From: Xenopus tropicalis | Taxonomy: Eukaryota > Chordata > Amphibia > Anura > Pipidae | Length of the DNA stretch: 64,000 nt | NCBI RefSeq assembly: GCF_000004195.4 | Contig: NC_030680.2 | Location: 6,228,995-6,292,994, forward strand | Direction: 5' to 3' | Shown: positions 34,431-46,109 of the stretch, one piece after another | Position numbering within the stretch: position 1 is the stretch's first letter | Layout: every line of letters starts with the position of its first letter | The notes under the pieces: model-generated | The model's database searches: none | Told to the model about the DNA's origin: nothing | What the model saw: only the letters and a program-made list of their open reading frames with translations | Made by a program: the position numbers and the translations under genes

Positions 34431-34982
34431 CCAGACCTGCATCATGCTGTTCAGAGGTCCCACCCTGCTCGGACCCATCCAGGCAATAAGAACACACGGA
34501 CTCAGTAATAATCAGGTCCAACCTTAATCAGTAGAGCAACAAAGTTGCAGTGAAACTGGACCCATTCAGCTTGGGGACCTGAGGTTCTGGGGCAGAGAGG
34601 GAGGACAAGCACCTGCCCGGGCCGTACCAATAAGCAGCCCCAGGGGGAGGCAGTTTATTTCCAACTTGCTTTGTGCTCCATTGAAACATCTGGTCCCAAG
34701 CTTTGTAGCCTGTTGTTAAAATAAATGTTCCCTTCGGTTATTTACGTAACTCTGGCACCTGGTATTATTCTGTTCTGCGCCCCGGCCCAACGCCCCAGCC
34801 CAACCCAGACCCGCCGGCCGGTGCCAAGATGTGCTCTTTCCGTGTGAAGCATCGAGTCTTCATTGGAAATGGAATGTTTCACACGTTTTTCCCAGTCCCC
34901 CCATCAGCCATTTATGAGACAGTAGTGGCGCCCCCTAGGGACGAATTGGGCAGGAAGGCTAAGTATTAAGTGCACTATTTCT
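34431..34982. other. Intergenic, nothing recognised
   Basis: Unique-looking sequence without recognisable coding or repeat structure. Confidence 0.4.
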
Positions 34983-36100
34983 GTGCAGAAGAGCTTACAA
35001 TCTAAATGGTACCCACCAGGGGTTTAGTTATTGACTATAAAAGAAGAGCTTACAATCTAAATGGTATGCACCAGGGATATAGTTATTGGCCATAACAGAA
35101 GAGCTTACAATCTAAATGGTACGCACCAGGGATATAGTTATTGGCCATAACAGAAGAGCTTACAATCTAAATGGTATGCACCAGGGATATAGTTATTGGC
35201 CATAACAGAAGAGCTTACAATCTAAATAGTACGCATCAGGGATATATTATCAGCTGTAACAGAAGAGCTAACAATCTAAGTGGTACACACCAGGGATATA
35301 GTTATCAGCTATAACAGAAGAGCTTACAATCTAAATGGCACACTATAGTTACCGGCTATGATAGAAGAGCTTACAATCTAAATGGTACACACCAGGGATA
35401 TAGTTATCACTATAACAGAAGAGCTTACAATCTAAATGGCACACACTATAGTTACCGGCTATGATAGAAGAGCTTACAATCTAAATGGTACACACCAGGG
35501 ATATAGTTATCAGCTATAACAGAAGAGCTTACAATCTAAATGGCACACACTATAGTTACCGGCTATGATAGAAGAGCTTACAATCTAAATGGTACACACC
35601 AGGGATATAGTTATCAGCTATAACAGAAGAGCTTACAATCTAAATGGCACACACTATAGTTACCGGCTATGATAGAAGAGCTTACACTCTAAATGATACC
35701 CACCAGGGATATAGTTATTGGCTATAACAGAAGAGCTTACAATCTAAATGGTACACACTAGCGATATAGTCATTGGCTATAACAAAAGAGCTTACAATCT
35801 AAATGGTACACACTAGCGATATAGTCATTGGCTATAACAGAAGAGCTTACAATCTAAATGGCATGCACCAAGGATATACAGTAGTTACCAGCTATAACAG
35901 AAGAGCTTACAATCTAAATGGTACACACTAGCGATATAGTCATTGGCTATAACGGAAGAGCTTACAATCTAAATGGCATGCACCAAGGATATACAGTAGT
36001 TACCAGCTATAACAGAAGAGCTTACAATCTAAATGGTATGCACCAAGGATATACAGTAGTTACCAGCTATAACAGAAGAGCTTACAATCTAAATGGTATC
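34983..36100 (+). repeat. ~57-bp minisatellite built on AGAGCTTACAATCTAAATGG
   Basis: About 20 units of GAAGAGCTTACAATCTAAAT plus a variable GATATAGTTATYGGCTATAA part. In the middle, units alternate between two types, a higher-order dimer. The core AGAGCTTACAATCTA also ends the SINE-like repeat at 57035-57193. Confidence 0.96.
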
Positions 36101-36355
36101 TAAACAGATAAACAAGGAGCAACACAGACAGCAAATATAGGAGGAATGTCGGGAAGGTGTAAGCTTTTGGGGCAGCGCACCTGTACTGTGTGTGTGTGGG
36201 GGGGGGGTGTTGTTTGTGCTGAGGCTTTTGATTCCATAAATCCTTACAGTATCCCTTCCCCGCCTACATTTCCCACCACCCCCTGCGGGCCATTATGTCA
36301 CTCGCAAAAAGGTGTCACACAAGCAGCCCAAGGACAACTGGCTGTGACAGTCTTA

Positions 36356-36406
36356 GGGGGGCGGGGCCCTCACCTCCTGCCAATCAGCCGGATCCCCGCC
36401 CCCTCC
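36356..36406 (+). promoter_or_regulatory. Candidate mical2 promoter: GC boxes and CCAAT box
   Basis: GGGGGCGGGGCC at 36356-36367, CCAAT at 36380-36384 and CCCCGCCCCCTCC at 36394-36406 lie just upstream of a plus-strand candidate exon. This cluster is the clearest promoter-like site between the two genes. Confidence 0.6.
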
Positions 36407-36429
36407 CCCCCCCCGACACTCCCAGCTGT

Positions 36430-36562
36430 TCCACTCCCAGCAGAGCGCACAGCGCAATGTGATCCCCGGCTGTCAGACTGGGACTCTCAGTGCTACTGGG
36501 AGCAGCGCTATGGGGGGCAGCTGCTAAGTGCCCCGGGGGCCCCTGGGAAGAAGCCTGCCATG
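36430..36562 (+). other. mical2: Candidate noncoding first exon of mical2
   Basis: GC-rich segment ending GCCATG|GTAAGT, a near-consensus donor at 36562/36563, downstream of GC and CCAAT boxes. The 5' limit is approximate. The next plus-strand acceptor tied to a real exon is at 63286-63287, so the implied first intron is 26.7 kb. The exon holds a start-stop (ATGTGA, 36457), a five-codon uORF (36510-36527) and an ATG as its last three bases. The link to mical2 is by position and strand only. Confidence 0.5.
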
Positions 36563-37516
36563 GTAAGTACTGTGCCAGCCTGGGTGCCCACTGTGTGCCC
36601 TGCTGTAACAGGAGCCTGGGTACCTGCTGTCCCTGCGTATTTATAGCCCAGATCGGGTTCCACAGGTGCCCAATGAATAATGTAGCACTTTGTGCCCCTA
36701 TGGGTGGGGGTGGCATTAGGCGGCTCCTACTGCCAGGAACGTACTAGCCCCAATGGGTGCCCCTATAGATGCCAGCAATGTGCCCACACCGGTCTCTTCC
36801 TCTTCCCTATGGGTCTTGCTGAGTCGGTAATGAGTAATTACCACTTCCCCTGAGCCCAGGGACCGAAATAGACCCTCTGCGGAAGGGAGGGGGGCGGGCA
36901 CTGCTAGGTGCCCCCCCCCCCCGGGGGTATTTAAATGGGGTGCATTCAGGGACCCTGGTTTTGTTAAGTTTGGGCTGCAGCTTGCAACTGGCTGAACTAC
37001 AACTCCCATGTGTTGGCGCTTTATAAATAAATGTTAGTAATATTAATGAAAGGGCTGCCAGAGGATGCTGGGAGTTGTAGTTGTAAGTGCAGCTTTGGAG
37101 AATTAATGAACCCTGTTAATGACCCCCCACTGTTTCCTGTTTAATCTGGGCAAAGGGCGCATTTTAACCACCCGTGGCCCTTTACTGTACACACCTCAGT
37201 GAGCCAAGCCCTATATATCTATATATCGTCGCTCACTATTATTATTATTATTATTCTGTATTCAGCTTCCCCTGGGTCCCCGCAGGCTGTTAAAGGGCCA
37301 GATACGTGGGAAAATGCGGGAGTTGTAATCATCTGTTTATTGGGGGCTAATGCTCTGCAGAACATGAGGATGTTATATAAATGCAGATGTTATGGCTCCT
37401 CAGCGCCGGGCTATAAAGGCTTCATTTCTCTATTATGTAAAGCCGCGCGTCTGCCAGACTTGTTACAGCGTCTTGTATTAAAGGGGAAAAACACTTGCTA
37501 TAAATTATTGTTTTCT
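36563..37516. other. Putative mical2 intron 1 start; MITE fragments
   Basis: Contains AACTACAACTCCCA (near 37001), its inverted counterpart GCTGGGAGTTGTAGTTG (near 37059), and a SINE-like tail with GGCGCTTTATAAATAAATG (about 37015). No further gene. Confidence 0.45.
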
Positions 37517-38963
37517 ATTTATTGTGTGCCCAGAACATTCCTTCTCTGTATATTTGTATTTATACATATGGGTAGGGGGTGCCATAGTGTTTCCCTTAGT
37601 CAGTACAGTATGGGGGGTACAGCTTATTGTGTGCCCAGAACATTCCTTCTCTGTATATTTGTATTTATACATATGGGTAGGAGGTGCCATAGTGTTTCCC
37701 TTAGACAGTACAGTATGGGGGTACAGCTTATTGTGTGCCTAGAACATTCCTTCTCTGTATATTTGTATTTATACATATGGGTAGGGGGTGCCATAGTGTT
37801 TCCCTTAGACAGTACAGTATGGGGGTACAGCTTATTGTGTGCCCAGAACATTCCTTCTCTGTATATTTGTATTTATACATATGGGTAGGGGGTGCCATAG
37901 TGATTCCCTTAGACAGTACAGTATGGGGGTACAGCTTATTGTGTGCCCAGAACATGCCTTCTCTGTATATTTGTATTTATACATATGGGTAGGGGGTGCC
38001 ATAGTGTTTCCCTTAGACAGTACAGTATGGGGGTACAGCTTATTGTGTGCCCAGAACATTCCTTCTCTGTATATTTGTATTTATACATATGGGTAGGGGG
38101 TGCCATAGTGTTTCCCTTAGACAGTACAGTATGGGGGTACAGCTTATTGTGTGCCCAGAACATTCCTTCTCTGTATATTTGTATTTATACATATGGGTAG
38201 GAGGTGCCATAGTGTTTCCCTCAGACAGTACAGTATGGGGGTACAGTTTATTGTGTGCCCAGAACATTCCTTCTCTGTATATTTGTATTTATACATATGG
38301 GTAGGAGGTGCCATAGTGTTTCCCTTAGACAGTACAGTATGGGGGTAGAGCTTATTGTGTGCCCAGAACATTCCCTCTCTGTATATTTGTATTTATACAT
38401 ATGGGTAGGGGGTGCCATAGTGTTTCCCTTAGACAGTACAGTATGGGGGTACAGCTTATTGTGTGCCCAGAACATTCCTTCTCTGTATATTTGTATTTAT
38501 ACATATGGGTAGGAGGTGCCATAGTGTTTCCCTTAGACAGTACAGTATGGGGGTAGAGCTTATTGTGTGCCCAGAACATTCCCTCTCTGTATATTTGTAT
38601 TTATACATATGGGTAGGGGGTGCCATAGTGTTTCCCTTAGACAGTACAGTATGGGGGTACAGCTTATTGTGTGCCCAGAACATTCCTTCTCTGTATATTT
38701 GTATTTATACATATGGGTAGGAGGTGCCATAGTGTTTCCCTTAGACAGTACAGTATGGGGGTACAGCTTATTGTGTGCCCAGAACATTCCTTCTCTGTAT
38801 ATTTGTATTTATACATATGGGTAGGAGGTGCCATAGTGTTTCCCTTAGACAGTACAGTATGGGGGTACAGCTTATTGTGTGCCCAGAACATTCCCTCTCT
38901 GTATATTTGTATTTATACATATGGGTAGGAGGTGCCATAGTGTTTCCCCCAGACAGTACAGAA
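37517..38963 (-). repeat. Family B minisatellite, reversed, ~14 copies
   Basis: Reverse complement of the 104-bp unit at 8822-10412, with the same internal variants. The last unit decays at GTTTCCCCCAGACAG. Confidence 0.98.
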
Positions 38964-39398
38964 TGTCCATAAGTCAGTGAGTGGGTTTATGACTCTGTTC
39001 TCCCTTGTGATTCAACACTTAATCATTATCTGCTGTTTCTCGCCCCTTACCTAATTCTCCCCTATCACTCATGATATATTTATGTTGTGTAGATCGGCCT
39101 TGTGGCTACGAGCCAGCGAGTCAGGGAAAGTCAGAGAGACGGGGGAGATTACAGCCCATTTTCAGGGACTGAGATAATCATTGGTTTAAGAACTGGGACC
39201 CCCTTAATGTCCAGTACATGGAATGATGCAATAACAAAACCGCATCTTCATTGGTCGATTTTCCCCTCTGCCAGTGATGTCATTCGCCTATTGGAACATG
39301 CACAGTTGGAGTTCAGGGCTATTACTTGCCCCATAGGGCTGATCTACATGGCAGTCTGTACAGCAGCCCAGAGCCTTAGTAAGGACAGAATACAGATG
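38964..39398. other. Intergenic/intronic, nothing recognised
   Basis: Unique-looking sequence; no supported features. Confidence 0.4.
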
Positions 39399-39573
39399 AA
39401 GACACACAGAGCTACTAGTAGCAGCTACTTGTCGCGGCTACTAAAACAGACAATGCTGATCATTTACTGATAATTAGCTCTACGTGTGTTTAGCAGAGGC
39501 AATTCTCAGTATTGTCTATAGCAGGGGATTTTCTGGCGTTTAGAAGCTGCTACTAAGTAGCTCTGTGTGTCTT
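39399..39573. mobile_element. Short palindromic MITE (AAGACACACAGAGCTACT ends)
   Basis: The left end AAGACACACAGAGCTACT and the right end AGTAGCTCTGTGTGTCTT are inverted repeats, and the similarity runs further inward through AGCAGCTAC. Interior short and noncoding. No convincing target duplication. Confidence 0.8.
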
Positions 39574-39779
39574 TACCCCTAAGCAGCAGAGATCGTTATT
39601 GTGTTGTTCCCTCCAAACTGAGCATCGGACCCTCACACCTCTTCCTTGTGGCTCCCAATCCGGCACAGGGAGAACAGAGAAAAGTGATTGCATGACCTCT
39701 GATTGGGTCACGGAGATGATTTTACCAGGCCTGGTATTCAGAATAGGCCCTGGCATTTTCAGGACACAGGGACCCTAAC

Positions 39780-40850
39780 AGCCCCCCCAGCCCAATAAAC
39801 AGTGACTGTCTGTGGCCCCTTACAGCCCCCCTGGCATTCCCAGTACCCAGAGGCACAAACAGCCCCCCCCCAGCCCAATAAACAGTGACTGTCTGTGGCC
39901 CCTTACAGCCCCCCTGGCATTCCCAGTACCCAGAGGCACAAACAGACCCCCAGCCCAATAAACAGTGACTGTCTGTGGCCCCTTACAGCCCCCCTGGCAT
40001 TCCCAGTACACAGAGGCACAAACAGACCCCCAGCCCAATAAACAGTGACTGTCTGTGGCCCCTTACAGCCCCCCTGGCATTCCCAGTACCCAGAGGCACA
40101 AACAGCCCCCCCAGCCCAATAAATAGTGACTGTCTGTGGCACCTTACAGCCCCCCTGGCATTCCCAGTACCCAGAGGCACAAACAGCCCCCCAGCCCAAT
40201 AAATAGTGACTGTCTGTGGCACCTTACAGCCCCCCTGGCATTCCCAGTACCCAGAGGCACAAACAGCCCCCCCAGCCCAATAAATAGTGACTGTCTGTGG
40301 CACCTTACAGCCCCCCTGGCATTCCCAGTACCCAGAGGCACAAACAGCCCCCCCCAGCCCAATAAATAGTGACTGTCTGTGGCACCTTACAGCCCCCCTG
40401 GCATTCCCAGTACCCAGAGGCACAAACAGCCCCCCAGCCCAATAAATAGTGACTGTCTGTGGCACCTTACAGCCCCCCTGGCATTCCCAGTACCCATAGG
40501 CCCAAACAGCCCCCCCCAGCCCAATAAATAGTGACTGTCTGTGGCACCTTACAGCCCCCCCGACATTCCCAGTACCCAGAGGCACAAACAGCCCCCCCAG
40601 CCCAATAAATAGTGACTGTCTGTGGCACCTTACAGCCCCCCCTGGCATTCCCAGTACCCAGAGGCACAAACAGCCCCCCCAGCCCAATAAATAGTGACTG
40701 TCTGTGGCACCTTACAGCCCCCCTGGCATTCCCAGTACCCAGAGGCACAAACAGCCCCCCCCCAGCCCAATAAATAGTGACTGTCTGTGGCACCTTACAG
40801 CCCCCCTGGCATTCCCAGTACCCAGAGGCACAAACAGCCCCCCTTCCCAG
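39780..40850 (+). repeat. ~81-bp minisatellite, ~13 copies
   Basis: CAGTACCCAGAGGCACAAAC recurs about every 81 bp. Early units read CAATAAACAGTGAC and GGCCCCTTAC, later ones CAATAAATAGTGAC and GGCACCTTAC, so two subfamilies spread in blocks. Minus-strand ORFs of up to 234 codons are artefacts. Confidence 0.97.
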
Positions 40851-40975
40851 CCCACAAGGGGCAAATTAATTGTATATAGGCCCTAAGGGCAATGGCGCAC
40901 AGGGAGCGGCAACTTCAACAAATTTCCCCCCAAGCCCCCACGCCCCTGGGTGCCAGGGGCACAAGTTTCAACCCT

Positions 40976-41238
40976 TAAGGTGGCCATACACGGGCTGATT
41001 CTAGCTGCCGATATGGGTCTCTTAGACCAACTCGGCAGCTAATCGGCCTGTGTATGGGCACTACCGACGGGCCTGGTTTAAAAATCTAGTCGGATTGGGT
41101 ACCACATCGGCTCGTTGGTAAGGCCCCCAGACTGGCTTTGCCTGTACCCGTTTTGCCCCAGGGCCAAACTATCGAATTGGGATTCTCCCGATACCGCCAA
41201 CACCAAGTGAGCAGATCTTAAGGTGTATGGGGACCTTT
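40976..41238. mobile_element. MITE with AAGGTGGCCATACAC ends
   Basis: The left end TAAGGTGGCCATACACGGG is mirrored by the right end GTGTATGGGGACCTT. The interior has internal palindromic GCCGATATG/CGGCAGCTAATCGGC motifs. Noncoding. Confidence 0.75.
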
Positions 41239-41724
41239 AGTGTTTGAGCACTTGTGCCTGTTCCATTAGTATATGAGGCTGAGAGGGTCTTACAGAGCCC
41301 CCCCCCATGCTCCTATCATGGGGCGAGTGTTGCATTAGGGCATCGCTAAGACTTCTCTTTGGAAAAATCACGGACACAAAACAAACATTAAGAGCCAAGG
41401 AGGCGGCGATGGAAAGTTCTACAGGATCACGGTTCTGCATTGGGTTTATAGGTGGAAACAATATGCCGGGGGGGGGGGGGGGGGTGCAGGACCCCAATGT
41501 GTATTTTGCTCCAATGCTGGGAGGTTCCCTGGTGCAACATGATGCCCAGGTCAGAGGCCAATAGGGTTTATTTTCCCTTTAATCAGTTTGGCTCATTCTC
41601 ACCGTTTTCTCCGGGAACCAAATATTTATTTTATTTGCTTCATGCAAATTCCCTTCGGCCTCGGCAGGTTCTTATTTACCAAGAAGCAGGTGTGACCCAG
41701 AGCATGCTGGGAGTGAGCCATACG
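41239..41724. other. Intergenic/intronic, nothing recognised
   Basis: Includes a G run at about 41467-41484. No gene. Confidence 0.4.
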
Positions 41725-42220
41725 TACTAATTGGTCCCTATCCCACGGGGGGCAGTTGTGCCCGGTTTAACCCATGCAGGTCACTATGTGCCCCACCACA
41801 GTGTTGCCAATAGGCCCATGGGCAGTACTGGGGGGCATTGCATTCGGCTGCCCCCCTGAGGGACCCAAAGCTGCAGGGAGTTATATACTAATTGGTCCCT
41901 ATCCCACGGGGGGCAGTTGTGCCCGGTTTAACCCATGCAGGTCACTATGTGCCCCACCACAGTGTTGCCAATAGGCCCATGGGCAGTACTGGGGGGCATT
42001 GCATTCGGCTGCCACCCTGAGGGACCCAAAGCTGCAGGGAGTTATATACTAATTGGTCCCTATCCCACGGGGGGCAGTTGTGCCTGGTTTACCCTATGCA
42101 GGTGACTATGTGCCCCAGTGCGGTGTTGCTGCCCATAGGCCCAGCAGCGGGCAGTACTGGGGGGCATTGCATTCGTCTGCCCCCCTGAGGGACCCCAAGC
42201 TGCAGGGAGTTATATACTAA
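41725..42220 (+). repeat. ~162-bp tandem repeat, 3 copies
   Basis: Unit starts TACTAATTGGTCCCTATCCC. The third copy is the most diverged, with an insertion GCTGCCCATAGGCCCAGCAG. Confidence 0.95.
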
Positions 42221-42877
42221 GGTATCACAAGGCCTTCGGGCGCCAGAAGTGAAAGGAAACGCAGCGATAACTCCCGGCCGCCCTGTAAATACCAGGTTGG
42301 CAGCTGAGGAACAAGGAAGGAACTTTAGACCTTGCACCTTAACAGCAAACAGGGAGTTTGATTAAATCATCTCTCCGGGGCCAAACTGCCAACTCTGCAC
42401 TTCTGTTTGCTCTCTGAGTGTAAACACCGATATTATTTACTAACGGGTTGCTAACCTACAACTCCCAGAACCCCCCTTGGCCATAGGCCGATGGGCACAT
42501 TGTTACCGCAGCCGAACACAATGCAGCCTTCCACGGTCAGCACTTTCTGCCTTTCCATTCACTGCTTTGCCTGACTGCTGAAACAATGTAGCAGCCTGGC
42601 TGCAATGGCACATCCCATAAGCTTCGCTTTATTTATCCTTCCCATTTGACTTCAGATTGCGAAATCTGCCCACATTGGATGAGGTGGGGCATACGGAAAC
42701 GGCGGCTGCCAACTATAAACAGCGGCCTGGAGAGGAGTCAAGCGGGTACAGGTTGCTACTGAGCGACATATAAGGGCACATTTAATAGAGCACTGGCCTT
42801 TTAAATCCTCGTGGGGGGGTGTTGTTTGGTCAGGGTTCAAGCTGTGCTTTTTTAAAGGGACGTTACACAAGTTAACT
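42221..42877. other. Intergenic/intronic, isolated ACTACAACTCCCAG-like site
   Basis: One CCTACAACTCCCAGAACCC site lies near 42457. No gene seen. Confidence 0.4.
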
Positions 42878-43650
42878 ATAAGTCTAAGGCCCAGTTACTT
42901 CTCGTTGTGCCCCCAGATGGACTACAACTCCCAGAATCCTTAGGGCAAAAGCACGCTGGGTGTTGTGGTCCATCAACTCACGACTGCCCATAGGGATCTA
43001 GAGCAATGACCTGACTTCATAAGTTCTCATGTATGGCTGATAGAAGGTTAAAGGGGAAGTAAACACAAATATAACGATAAGTCAAAGGCCCAGTTACTTC
43101 TCTTTGTGCCCCCAGATGAACTACAACTCCCAGAATCCTTAGGGCAAAAGCACGTTGGGTGTTCAACTCATGACTGCCCATAGGGATCTAGAGCAATGAC
43201 CTGACTTCATAAGTTCTCATGTATGGCTGATAGAAGGTTAAAGGGGAAGTAAACACAAATATAACGATAAGTCAAAGGCCCAGTTACTTCTCTTTGTGCC
43301 CCCAGATGAACTACAACTCCCAGAATCCTTAGGGCAAAAGCACGTTGGGTGTTCAACTCATGACTGCCCATAGGGATCTAGAGCAATGACCTGACTTCAT
43401 AAGTTCTCATGTATGGCTGATAGGTGGTTAAAGGGGAAGTAAACACAAATATAACGATAAGTCTAAGGCCCAGTTACTTCTCTTTGTGCCCCCAGATGGA
43501 CTACAACTCCCAGAATCCTTAGGGCAAAAGCACGCTGGGTGTCATCGTCCATCAACTCACGGCTGCCCATAGGGGTCTAGAGCAATGACCTGACTTCATA
43601 AGTTCCCATGTATGGCTGATAGGTGGTTAAAGGGGAAGTAAACACAAATA
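42878..43650 (+). repeat. ~185-bp tandem repeat, 4 copies, with ACTACAACTCCCAGAAT
   Basis: Each unit carries GAACTACAACTCCCAGAATCC or its GGACTACAACTCC variant and a TTAAAGGGGAAGTAAACAC block that looks like a TTAA-type MITE end. The middle units share a deletion of TGTGGTCCA. Confidence 0.95.
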
Positions 43651-44064
43651 TAACATTTTTCCATTAATATGTATAATCTATGATTAGATTTTTAATTTCT
43701 TTAATCTGTAGTTGTATTTGCTATTGCAGCTGGTAGGTGTCTGTCTATTGGCTATTTCCCTGCACTGCTGGTTCTGACTACCTGTACCATTAAAAGAATG
43801 AAGCAGTTGCCGGCTAATTTAGTTATAGCAACAGCAACTTGTGGTTTAGGCCTATAAAATGCTGTCATTACCCTCTCAGTCATATTTTTCTCTTGTTCCC
43901 ACACTCCACCCTCCCCAATCACAGCCCGGTCACTCCCGCCTACGGGGCCAATTTAGGGCCACACCCACCCTCGGACCTGGAGAAGCAGAGATCAACATAC
44001 AAAACTCCCAGGGGGGGGGCCCATGTTGGCCCTAGTACCCCTCTTTACCCCTGGGATTGGTGCT
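43651..44064. other. Intergenic/intronic, possible MITE body
   Basis: AT-rich tract following the array, likely the rest of the same MITE. No gene. Confidence 0.4.
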
Positions 44065-44419
44065 ATTCTGAGACAATTTGCAATTGGTCTTTGTTTTTTT
44101 TTTATTGTTTGCCGTTTTTTGAGCAGCAGCTCTCCAGTTTGGAATTTCAGCAGTTATCTTGTTGCTAGGGTTGAGTTTAACCTAGCAACCAGGCAGTGGT
44201 TTGAAAGAGAGACTGGAATATGAACAGGAGAGAAGGCAAATAGAAAGATAAGGAATAAAAAGTAACAATAACAATAAAACTGGAGCCTCACAGAGCAATA
44301 GGTTTTGGCTGCCGGGGTCAGTGACCCCCATTTGAAAGCTGGAAAGAGTGTTTCCCTTAGGCAAATACTTCAAAAACTATAAAAAATGAAGACCAATTGA
44401 AAAGTTGCTATCCTTTTAA
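44065..44419 (-). mobile_element. TTAA-type MITE, reverse copy
   Basis: Carries CTGCCGGGGTCAGTGACCCC, GTTGCTAGGG / CCTAGCAACCAGG and GAAGACCAATTGAAAAGTTG, as in the copy at 18223-19303. The right end has decayed to CCTTTTAAGAG. Confidence 0.7.
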
Positions 44420-44961
44420 GAGGCTTGGCAGCTACAGCAGGAGAATGAATACCTTCGGCAAAAATGGCCACTGTAATTGGGCTAAATGTAGCTGTTATTA
44501 TTATTTATGGCATGTCTGTACAGGCGGCGTCCTGCCACTCAGTGCCTGGTTGCTACGGGCGGTTACCGTACCAGCCAGGGAAATGTACGGAGGCATCTCT
44601 CTCTCTCAGACTGGCAGCATAGAAATCTGTACCGTTTGCGGCATGCACCTGTGCTTAATACTAAGCGGCCCCTTCCCTGGCACTTACAGAGTTAACCCAT
44701 GTAGATGCCACTTGCTGGGGAAATGCCCCCGAGGGGGCAGGGGCAGAACGAAGAAGCACAGTAGTAGCCAGACAATTGATCTGGATCAGCTCATAATTGG
44801 GGGCTGACCAATAAGATAATGCCTCCTGTTGGAATATATTGTATAAACCCATGAAAGCTGACTCCTAATTGGCTGATGAGAGTTAGTGGGCAGTTTAGTG
44901 GCACTACTTACTCTTTTCCCTAAACACTGCATGTTTGGGTGGGGGGGGGGGGTCAGGAAAA
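44420..44961. other. Intergenic/intronic, nothing recognised
   Basis: A 136-codon plus-strand ORF crosses this stretch, but I recognise no domain in it and give it no function. A G run ends the stretch near 44950. Confidence 0.4.
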
Positions 44962-45600
44962 GGTAGATGTGAGGCAGTGTGTATAGTAAGGCACTACAAT
45001 AGTAGGGCAGTGTGTATAGTAAGGCAGTGTGTATAGTAAGGCACTACAATAGTAAGGCAATGTGTGTATAGTAAGGCACTACAATAGTAAGGCAGTGTGT
45101 ATAGTAAGGCAGTGTGTATAGTAAGGCGGTGTGTATAGTAAGGCGGTGTGTATAGTAAGGCAGTGTGTATAGTAAGGCAGTGTGTATAGTAAGGCGGTGT
45201 GTAGAGTAAGGCAGTTTGTATAGTAAGGCAGTGTGTATAGTAAGGCACTACAATAGTAGGGCAGTGTGTATAGTAAGGCAGTGTGTATAGTAAGGCACTA
45301 CAATAGTAGGGCAGTGTGTATAGTAAGGCAGTGTGTATAGTAAGGCAGTGTGTATAGTAAGGCAGTGTGTATAGTAAGGCAGTGTGTATAGTAAGGCACT
45401 ACAATAGTAGGGCAGTGTGTATAGTAAGGCAGTGTGTATAGTAAGGCAGTGTGTATAGTAAGGCAGTGTGTATAGTAAGGCACTACAATAGTAGGGCAGT
45501 GTGTATAGTAAGGCAGTGTGTATAGTAAGGCACTACAATAGTAGGGCAGTGTGTATAGTAAGGCACTACAATAGTAAGGCATTAGAATAATAATGTACTA
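44962..45600 (+). repeat. 17-bp minisatellite GGCAGTGTGTATAGTAA
   Basis: About 36 units, with GGCACTACAATAGTA variants at intervals that give a higher-order pattern. Confidence 0.96.
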
Positions 45601-46109
45601 CAATAGTAAGTGATAAAAACATCATCCATAAAGCGCCCGGCAACATGTCCCGCCCACGTGTATACAATTAACTAAGGTGTAATCGCTCTAAGTGGTTTCA
45701 TCAGCTACGCCCTGCACCCAGCGGGCACTCCCATTCTATCTGCCAGCACCCATACCCCCACCCCCGGCTGAGTTGGGAGGGGCCTAGCTGGATTCATCAT
45801 TAGGGCCTAATTATTAGCGCTGTACAGGGAGCGGGGCCAAAGTCGCCCTGACATACCCCCGACTTGTGCTGTGCGTCACTATAGATTTCCCCATTGATTA
45901 TGGCAGGGTCTCTGTTGTACTGCTGTGACCCTAGGGGGGACTATGGGGATAATCGGGGAGCGGAGAGATGTACGTGACTCCATATGAGCAACCGGCGCGT
46001 AATCTGAGATCGGCCAGTTCTGCATCATTGAGCAAATACTCATGTAAAATTAATCCATTCCCTGGCTCATCTGCCCAGGGTACTGGCCCTTTGTTCTACT
46101 TACAGTAGT
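45601..46109. other. Intergenic/intronic, nothing recognised
   Basis: Unique-looking sequence; no gene. Confidence 0.4.

Noticed and set aside
36146..36646. 166-codon plus-strand ORF over the candidate mical2 first exon
   Set aside because: GC-rich DNA with an opposing ORF of similar length; no recognisable domain, and it crosses a strong donor without stopping.
39983..40687. 234-codon minus-strand ORF with FIGLGGLFVPLGTGNARG repeats
   Set aside because: The 81-bp unit is a multiple of three and keeps frames open; no independent support.
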